DNA from: Candidatus Nanopelagicales bacterium
Lineage (GTDB): Bacteria; Actinomycetota; Actinomycetes; S36-B12; GCA-2699445
Direction: 5' to 3'
NCBI GenBank assembly: GCA_037045355.1
Contig: JBAOHO010000007.1
Location: 1-8,341, forward strand
Length of the DNA: 8,341 nt
The translations under genes and the position numbers were made by a program. Positions 1 through 5,690 of this stretch are shown here, piece by piece. How positions within the stretch are numbered: the stretch's first letter is position 1; the number at the start of each line of letters is the position of its first letter. Under the pieces are notes generated by a model. That model worked only from the letters and a program-made list of their open reading frames with translations, had not been told where the DNA came from and ran no database searches.

Positions 1-19
1 TGATCCCATGTAGTTCCTG

Positions 20-56
20 TTCGGGCCCCATCGAGTGACTCTTGGTGGGGCCCGAA
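20..56. terminator. 16-bp hairpin, probable intrinsic terminator of an upstream gene
   Basis: The arms TTCGGGCCCCA (20-30) and TGGGGCCCGAA (46-56) are perfect inverted repeats of 11 bp. Pairing continues inward to 35/41 through two G-U wobbles, leaving a five-base loop (TGACT, 36-40). The wobble pairs favour an RNA hairpin over a protein-binding palindrome. There is no clear U-tract after either arm, which is common for actinobacterial terminators. It sits just before the -10-like element of the first acyltransferase gene, so it probably insulates the cluster from a gene to the left. An attenuator or operator is possible but less likely. Confidence 0.6.
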
Positions 57-60
57 TCTG

Positions 61-66
61 TACCCT
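61..66 (+). promoter_or_regulatory. Candidate -10 element of a leaderless promoter for the acyltransferase cluster
   Basis: TACCCT fits the actinobacterial TANNNT -10 pattern and ends six bases before the GTG at 73. Transcription would then begin at or next to the start codon. I see no ribosome-binding site before this GTG, as expected for a leaderless message. No convincing -35 is visible, because that region lies inside the hairpin arm. The same string TACCCTCG, with the same spacing, precedes the coaE start on the other strand. Confidence 0.45.
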
Positions 67-72
67 CGCAGA

Positions 73-1960
73 GTGTCCCCCGACTCCGGCCAGCGATTAA
101 TGGTCACGGAGGGCACGTCGCGACCCGATCCGCGGCGTTCTTACTACAAGGCACTCGACGGTGTGCGCGGTCTCGCAGTCGCCGGTGTTCTGCTGTTCCA
201 CACCGATGGGCGTTGGCTCAGCGGTGGATACATCGGTGTGGACGTGTTCTTCGTCCTCTCAGGACTGTTGATGGTCACAGTGTTGCTGGACCCCGACGTC
301 GACCGGCTCAGGACCAGTTTCCGGGCGTTCTGGCTGAGGCGAGCACGTCGTCTCGGGCCCACCTTGGTCGTCGTCGTGCTTGCGGTGGTCCTGGTCGAGG
401 CATATCGACCCGGCAGGTCGTCGGAACTGTCTGTCGAGGTGCTCGCGGCGCTGTTCTATATGACCAACTGGCTTGCGATCGCCCGTGACACGTCGTATTT
501 CCAGGAGTGGCTGGAGCCCTCGCCGCTCCTGCAGACCTGGTCACTGGGCATCGAGGAACAGTTCTACCTGGGTCTGCCGCTGATCCTGTGGTTGCTCCTA
601 CGACTGCGGGCCAGGAGGCTGGTCCTCAGTGGGTTGCTGGGCGCGCTTGGGGCAATCAGCGCCGCATGGGCCTGGCATGAGCGCTCGGATCCCATGCGAG
701 CGTACTTCGGCACGGACACCCGCATCCAAGCACTGCTGCTGGGGGCTGCCCTGGGTGGGCTGGTCACTCGTGTGGGGATGGTGAGACCTGGTCCAGCACG
801 GCCGTCCGTACAGATCGCGGGCTGGCTCGCTGCGGCGGGATTGCTCGCGACGATGGGGTGGGCTCGCCCGTGGTACAGCGATTTGTCTGTCATCACACTC
901 ACTATCGCGGCTGTGCTGGCGGCGGTTCTGATCTGGGCACTCCTGGACAGTTCATCGAGTCTGTTGGCGCGCCTGTTCAGTGCCCGGGTACTGGTGTGGG
1001 TCGGAGGGATCTCGTACGCCCTGTACCTATGGCATTGGCCCGTGTTCCTGCTGGATCCAGGGACGGGTAGACGCCGGCCTCGGTGCGCAGATGTGGGCCA
1101 TCACGGTGTCGGTGATACTCGCGTGGTGCACCACCCGGTGGATCGAGGGGCCGATGCGCTGGGGCGCCTTCTCTCGGATGCCTGCGTGGCGTCAGTGGTT
1201 CATCTACGCCTCAGCGATGGCGGTGGTGATCGTTGCCGCCCTTGGGACCGGACGGTCGCCACGTGGTGCTCCTCCGCCCGACTCGCAGTGGCCCAGCGCC
1301 GAGGCCCTGCCCGCGAAGATCGCATTGTTCGGCGACTCCACCGCGTACACGGTGCAGGCTGCTTTTCCACGGGACCGGTACCCGTCGGTCGGATTCAGAG
1401 CAGAGACCCCGCTGGGATGCGGCCTGCGCAGCAGAGTGCTGCAGCGCGCGGATCTTGACGCGGCGAAACCGGAGTGTGACGGCTGGCAAGACCGCTGGGC
1501 GGATGTGGTGCAGGAAGAGGCGCCGCGGGCAACGATCCTCATGGAGAGTGTCTGGGAGATGTACGACGTTGTGCGATCTGGTGTCTCCGCGCCGCCCGGC
1601 TCCTCGGAGTACCAGCAGACGGTGACGTCGGCGATCCGCGAGGCGATCGAGGTGATCCGGCCCCCACAGGGCGGACCGGTCTACCTCGTAGGGGTACCCT
1701 GCCACGGCGCGACACACGAGTTCTACGCGCCCACCTTGAACGATCCCGTCCGACAGCAGCACCTGAACGCCATCTTGCAGGAAGTGTCGCGGAGCACACC
1801 CGATGTCCACTTCATCGACCTGACCCCTCTGACCTGCCGTGACGGGGATCCGGTCACAGAGGTAAACGGGACTGCGTTGCGGACCGACGGTGTCCACTGG
1901 ACGGATGCTGGGGCCGAGTACTTCTGGTGGTTCATCCTTCGCGCAGTCACGGATTCGTAG
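73..1960 (+). pseudogene. AT3-SGNH membrane O-acyltransferase, split by a one-base frameshift
   Basis: Members of this family (acyltransferase-3 membrane domain fused to an SGNH domain, as in OatA and OafB) move acyl groups across the membrane and esterify surface glycans. Residues 1-326 read in one frame up to YLWHWPVFL. The rest continues one frame over, from 1052 to the stop at 1960. Skipping one base near 1051 restores a 628-residue protein, almost the length of the intact paralogue at 3807 (627). Visible motifs are ALDGVRG (27-33), H43, GVDVFFVLSG (55-64), FWLRRARR (86-93) and TWSLGIEEQFYL (155-166). Position 154 is Gln where both paralogues have His. In the restored SGNH part, GDS (420-422) and DGVHW (605-609) are intact, and there are four cysteines (449, 468, 543, 588). 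The GTG at 73 is the first in-frame start and fits a leaderless promoter; ATG at 100 is the alternative. Without frame repair, translation stops at 1458, leaving a truncated AT3 domain with no SGNH. Real mutation and sequencing error cannot be separated here. Confidence 0.8.
1046..1056 (+). other. Frameshift site in the first acyltransferase gene
   Basis: The sequence TTCCTGCTGGATC reads F-L-L-D in the upstream frame. With the C at 1051 removed it reads F-L-W-I, then Q-G-R-V-D-A. The intact paralogue has F-L-W-L-Q-G at the same point (residues 323-328), which pins the extra base to within a codon or so. The site is not a homopolymer. It lies between late membrane helices of the AT3 domain, so both the end of the membrane domain and the SGNH domain are lost if it is real. 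Confidence 0.8.
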
Positions 1961-1992
1961 CCCTCCTGCGGCACGTCCGACCTGCCGCCAAG

Positions 1993-1998
1993 TATGTT
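1993..1998 (+). promoter_or_regulatory. Possible internal leaderless -10 element before the GT-C-like gene
   Basis: TATGTT matches TANNNT and ends six bases before the GTG at 2005, the same geometry as at 61-66. It lies 33 bases after the stop of the first acyltransferase gene. No -35 is evident at 16-18 bases upstream. If active, it would let the GT-C-like gene and the two downstream acyltransferases be expressed independently of the frameshifted first gene. Confidence 0.3.
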
Positions 1999-2004
1999 CT
2001 GCGT

Positions 2005-3810
2005 GTGCCGAACAGATGGGGGATTGCGAACCATCGCCTCACAATTGCTGCTGTCGTGCTGGTGGTTGGCGCGCGCACGCTGGTATCTGTGCGTGGGTAC
2101 CTGTACGCCGATGACTTCGCCTTCCGCTACTGGGCCGCCACTGAGCCGCTGAACCTCGATTACCTGACCCGGTCTTACGGCGGCCACGTCAACCCGATCG
2201 GTCTGCTGAACCAGTGGGTGCTGCAGCACCTGTTCCCCGGTTCTCACCTGGCCCTGGCACTGTTCTCAGCAGTCCTCTGGGGGCTCACCCTGGTCTTTGC
2301 GGCCATGCTTATGCGACGGATCACCGACTCGGATGCTGTGACAGCCAGCTTCCTGCTTCTCGTGGGTCTGAGCCTATTCGGCTTCGAGTCCAGTACCTGG
2401 TGGGCTGCGTCGATCTACGCGGCGCCGTACCAACTGTTCCTCGTCGTCGGCACCTACCTGCTGCTCAGAGCCCGTGATGCCGGAAACTCCCGTCCGGTGT
2501 GGGCGGCCCTGCTGTGTTCGTTGGCCGCCTCGCTGTCGTTCAGCCGGGGATTCATGGCAGCCGTGTTCATGTTCGTCGTGGTGGCGGCCGTACCCACAGT
2601 ACGTTCCGCGGCGCATGGTGCGCGCCGCGCCTGGACGTGGCAACGGCCGGTCTGGATCGGTATGGGCTTCGCCTCAGTTCTGGGTGTCCTCCTGGTCGTT
2701 GCGAGTAGCGGTGACATCACCCGCTCAGGCTTCGACCCTTTACGGCTGCCCGCTTACATCGGAAGGATGCTCACGCTCAACGTCCTGCCCGCGATCTGGG
2801 GTGGGCCCTGGCAGTGGTTCGAGATCCCACCCCCCGAGTGGCCCCCCATCGTCACCAATCCCGCCCCGCCGCCCGTGTTAGCACTCCTCGCGACGGTCGC
2901 GACGATCGCTGGGTCCGTGGCAATCTGGTGGCGACGCCGGGAACTGCGCGGGCTGGTCGCCTGGGCACTCGCGTTCGTGCTGTGCGTGCTTGTTATCGCC
3001 GGGCTGGCACGCTCCGGAACGGCCGTGGAGAGCACGGCCTACCGCTATACCTTCGACGTCGTCTGGCCCGTGGCCCTGGCTTTCGTGTTGGGCGTGTCCA
3101 TCGAGACCGCAGGGCGCCGACGTTTGACCCGTCTCGGCGCCGTATTGGTGCTCTGTGTGAGCGCGTCCGCCGTGGTGTCGACTCTGGTGCCCGCCCGGGA
3201 CTGGATGGGCAATCACGCGCGTGTCTACATGGCAAACGCCGCGTCGGGGTTCCCCCTCATTCCAGAAGGTCAAACGGTGCTCAATCAGGGGGTGCCGGAA
3301 GACCTCATCCATCCTGGGCTCATGGCGCCGTACGCCAACGCCGAGGTGGTGATGACCCCGGTTCCGGGAGCCCCCACGTTTGGTACCTATGCAGCGGATC
3401 GGCTCTTCGGTTTCGACTCCGACGGAAACGTCCGCGAACAGACTGTGCTGGGTCCAACGTCGCTGCCCGGTCCTGACGCGAACTGCGGATACGCCGTGAC
3501 GACGGCTCCCCGCAGCGTTCCGCTCGACGGCGACGTGATCGCGTGGGACTTCTATGCCCGCGTGGCGTACTTCACGCAGACCGCGACGGATCTCAATATG
3601 GCGGTGGGCGGCACGATTCACACGGTCCCGGTCGAGCCCGGAGGACTAAGTGTCGTCTACTTCCCGGTCAACGGACCCGCCCAGGACGTGCTCGTGTCGA
3701 TAGGCACACCTAGCATCACGGTGTGCGTGACGGACATCCGAATCGGGAACCGAGCCGACCTCGAAACCGGTGACACCGTGCCTCTGCCCGTGACACAGTT
3801 GCCGCCGTGA
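2005..3810 (+). CDS. Polytopic membrane protein, putative GT-C-fold glycosyltransferase with C-terminal exported domain
   Basis: The protein has 601 residues. About eleven hydrophobic helices can be read, roughly at residues 12-30, 80-102, 114-130, 136-154, 165-180, 182-198, 216-234, 289-308, 317-335, 351-366 and 376-394. The loop after helix 1 carries an acidic pair (ADDF, D36-D37) and then GHVNP (60-64). GT-C enzymes, which use polyprenyl-phosphate sugars on the outer face of the membrane, typically have acidic residues in this first loop. YRYTF (346-350) precedes a late helix. Residues about 404-601 are not hydrophobic, look beta-rich and contain two cysteines (494, 574). An odd helix count with the N-terminus inside puts this domain outside. 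GTG at 2005 was chosen because it follows the preceding stop, has a -10-like hexamer at leaderless spacing and gives a short basic N-terminus. GTG at 1927 is in frame and would add 26 residues, overlapping the gene before. No strong ribosome-binding site supports either start. The family is inferred from topology and the acidic loop, and the substrate is unknown. Confidence 0.7.
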   Translation: MPNRWGIANHRLTIAAVVLVVGARTLVSVRGYLYADDFAFRYWAATEPLNLDYLTRSYGGHVNPIGLLNQWVLQHLFPGSHLALALFSAVLWGLTLVFAAMLMRRITDSDAVTASFLLLVGLSLFGFESSTWWAASIYAAPYQLFLVVGTYLLLRARDAGNSRPVWAALLCSLAASLSFSRGFMAAVFMFVVVAAVPTVRSAAHGARRAWTWQRPVWIGMGFASVLGVLLVVASSGDITRSGFDPLRLPAYIGRMLTLNVLPAIWGGPWQWFEIPPPEWPPIVTNPAPPPVLALLATVATIAGSVAIWWRRRELRGLVAWALAFVLCVLVIAGLARSGTAVESTAYRYTFDVVWPVALAFVLGVSIETAGRRRLTRLGAVLVLCVSASAVVSTLVPARDWMGNHARVYMANAASGFPLIPEGQTVLNQGVPEDLIHPGLMAPYANAEVVMTPVPGAPTFGTYAADRLFGFDSDGNVREQTVLGPTSLPGPDANCGYAVTTAPRSVPLDGDVIAWDFYARVAYFTQTATDLNMAVGGTIHTVPVEPGGLSVVYFPVNGPAQDVLVSIGTPSITVCVTDIRIGNRADLETGDTVPLPVTQLPP

Positions 3811-5690
3811 GCACCGACGTTCGTGGAGAATCGGGGGCGGCAACCCGAGCCGACGTGCCGGGTAGCGCCCGCCGCATCCCGGCGCTGGACGGTCTTCGCG
3901 CGTTCGCCGTCGCAGCCGTCATGCTCTTCCACACGGCGTCAGTGCCCCTGCAGGGCGGATTCCTGGGTGTGGACGTGTTCTTCGTTCTCAGCGGATTCCT
4001 CATCACCGGCCTCCTGCGACGCGAGGGGCTCGCCCGTGGTCACATCGCGCTCGCGGGGTTCTGGCTCAGACGTGCCAGACGACTTGCGCCGCCGCTTCTC
4101 CTGGTACTGCTTGCGGTGGCGATCGCCCGGCTGGCGGTACCGCAGGTCGATGCAGCGGTGTGGAGGGGTGAGATCCTCAGTGCCCTGACCTACACGACCA
4201 ACTGGTTCCAGATCCTCACCGGAGGCGACTACTTCGCGGAGTTCGGCCGTCAATCGCCTTTGGTCCACACGTGGTCCTTGGCCATCGAGGAGCAGTTCTA
4301 CCTCGGATTCGCGGTGCTGTTCGCACTCGTCGGGATTCGGTGGCCCACGCGTCGGTTTGTCGTGCTAGTGGGCGTGCTGATTGTGGTCTCCGCCGCGAGT
4401 ATGGCGTACGCCAGCGGTACCGGCGCCGAGTCATGGGCGTACTACGGGACTGTCCCTCGAGTGCAGGCCCTCCTGTTCGGTGCGCTGCTCGCCCTCGTCC
4501 TACCCCATGTGGGCGACCGACCAGGCGTTGTTCGTCGGGTACCACCTGGCCTTGTGGGGAGCATGGGGCTCGTCGGATTGACGGTTGCCTTCATCCGTCC
4601 TCCGTCCACGGAGGTGATGTTCCGAGGAGGCTTACTGCTGGCGGCGGTCATGGCGGGCATGGTCATCTACGGAATCCTTGGCTCCCCGGCCCTCGCCAGG
4701 CTGTTATCTTGGCGGCCGCTAGTAGGGCTGGGGTTGATCTCGTACGGCGTGTACTTGTGGCACTGGCCCGTGTTTCTTTGGCTGCAGGGAAGCCGTGGCG
4801 ACGCACGACTGTCGCTACAGATGTGGTCGATGGTCGTCACGATCATGTTCGCGTTGTCCTCCTACGTACTTGTCGAGCGTCCTATCCGCTTTGGTCGATT
4901 CTCCCGGCTCAGGCCCAGTCGCCAGTGGCTGGTCTACGCGTGCGCGGCAGGTTCGATCGCCGCTTTTGTCATGCTGCCGGCTCGTCACCTCCCGGACCCT
5001 GACGATCTCGATTGGCCGGCCACGCAAAGCGTTCCGAGGCAGATCTTCGCCGGTGGCGACTCGACGATGCTGAGCCTCGCGGTGGCCTTCCCGACCGACC
5101 AGTATCCGGAAACACATCTGGCGGGCGAGACCCCCATGGGGTGCGGATTGGTGGGTGCGCCGTTCGTCCAGAATGGCGCCACCATCGATCAGGAACGGTG
5201 CAGCGGATGGCAGGACAGGTGGCGTCGGGCGGTCGCGAGCCAAACCCCCGACGTGGCGGTGATCGGCAGCGGGGTGTGGGATCTCTTCGATCGAGCAGGG
5301 CCGAGCGGGGCGATCCCCCCCGGCGAGCCGGGGTTCGACGAACCGTTCGTTGCAGCGTTCCGGGAGGCAGCCTCGCTCGCCAGTGACGGCGGGCGTCTAC
5401 CGGTGTTCGTGCTTGGAGTCCCGTGTATGGCATCGCTGAACGATCAGGCGGTGCTCAATGATCGATCCCGGGTCGACACCGTCAATGCGTTGATCCGCGC
5501 CGGAATCTCGGACATGCCAGATGTGCACTACGTGGACCTGACAGGTCTCACGTGCCTAGCGGACGGTAGTGCGTTGGTGAAGAAGGATGGCCGGGTCATG
5601 CGCGACGATGGAGTCCATTGGACACCGAGCGGGGCACGACTGGTGTGGGCACACATCCTTCAGAAGATCACCGAGGTCGACCAGGCGTGA
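3807..5690 (+). CDS. AT3-SGNH membrane O-acyltransferase (intact)
   Basis: This 627-residue protein has an N-terminal acyltransferase-3 membrane domain (about 24-390) and an exported SGNH domain (about 408-627). AT3 motifs: ALDGLRA (26-32), H42, GVDVFFVLSGFLIT (54-67), FWLRRARR (85-92), TNW (131-133), HTWSLAIEEQFYL (154-166) and YGVYLWHWPVF (313-323). SGNH motifs: GDS with candidate nucleophile S419, GCGL (445-448) and DGVHW with D601/H604. The block with the usual catalytic Asn reads SGVWDLFD (488-495), so no Asn is seen there. Cysteines 446, 465, 540 and 583 match those of both paralogues. The family takes an acyl group, usually acetyl from cytoplasmic acetyl-CoA, through the membrane part to the SGNH part, which esterifies a glycan. 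The GTG start overlaps the stop of the GT-C-like gene as GTGA. No good ribosome-binding site is visible, so it probably depends on coupling. The glycan and acyl group cannot be read from the sequence. Confidence 0.93.
   Translation: MSTDVRGESGAATRADVPGSARRIPALDGLRAFAVAAVMLFHTASVPLQGGFLGVDVFFVLSGFLITGLLRREGLARGHIALAGFWLRRARRLAPPLLLVLLAVAIARLAVPQVDAAVWRGEILSALTYTTNWFQILTGGDYFAEFGRQSPLVHTWSLAIEEQFYLGFAVLFALVGIRWPTRRFVVLVGVLIVVSAASMAYASGTGAESWAYYGTVPRVQALLFGALLALVLPHVGDRPGVVRRVPPGLVGSMGLVGLTVAFIRPPSTEVMFRGGLLLAAVMAGMVIYGILGSPALARLLSWRPLVGLGLISYGVYLWHWPVFLWLQGSRGDARLSLQMWSMVVTIMFALSSYVLVERPIRFGRFSRLRPSRQWLVYACAAGSIAAFVMLPARHLPDPDDLDWPATQSVPRQIFAGGDSTMLSLAVAFPTDQYPETHLAGETPMGCGLVGAPFVQNGATIDQERCSGWQDRWRRAVASQTPDVAVIGSGVWDLFDRAGPSGAIPPGEPGFDEPFVAAFREAASLASDGGRLPVFVLGVPCMASLNDQAVLNDRSRVDTVNALIRAGISDMPDVHYVDLTGLTCLADGSALVKKDGRVMRDDGVHWTPSGARLVWAHILQKITEVDQA

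Noticed and set aside
1044..1060. Programmed ribosomal frameshifting at the gene break
   Set aside because: There is no in-frame stop, rare-codon run, slippery heptamer or nearby strong hairpin that I can see, and both paralogues are encoded without a shift.
980..1960. A separate gene starting at 980 encoding a stand-alone SGNH protein
   Set aside because: Its first 24 or so residues are an out-of-frame reading of the conserved YALYLWHWPVF segment. Homology begins only at WIQG, so it is the second half of a frameshifted gene and not an independent gene with its own start.
1927..2004. GTG at 1927 as the start of the GT-C-like gene
   Set aside because: It lies within the coding end of the previous gene, without a good ribosome-binding site, and the added 26 residues look unlike a natural N-terminus. 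It is not excluded.
2878..3621. Long antisense open frames (also 1211-1897 and 6668-7357 on the minus strand)
   Set aside because: They lie opposite well-supported genes, have Arg/His/Gly-rich compositions typical of GC-driven shadow frames and show no recognisable domain.
5618..5686. Upstream start for the third acyltransferase
   Set aside because: The extra 23 residues overlap the conserved DGVHW end of the preceding gene, and the GTG at 5687 gives a GTGA junction with a Shine-Dalgarno-like GAGG ten bases before it.
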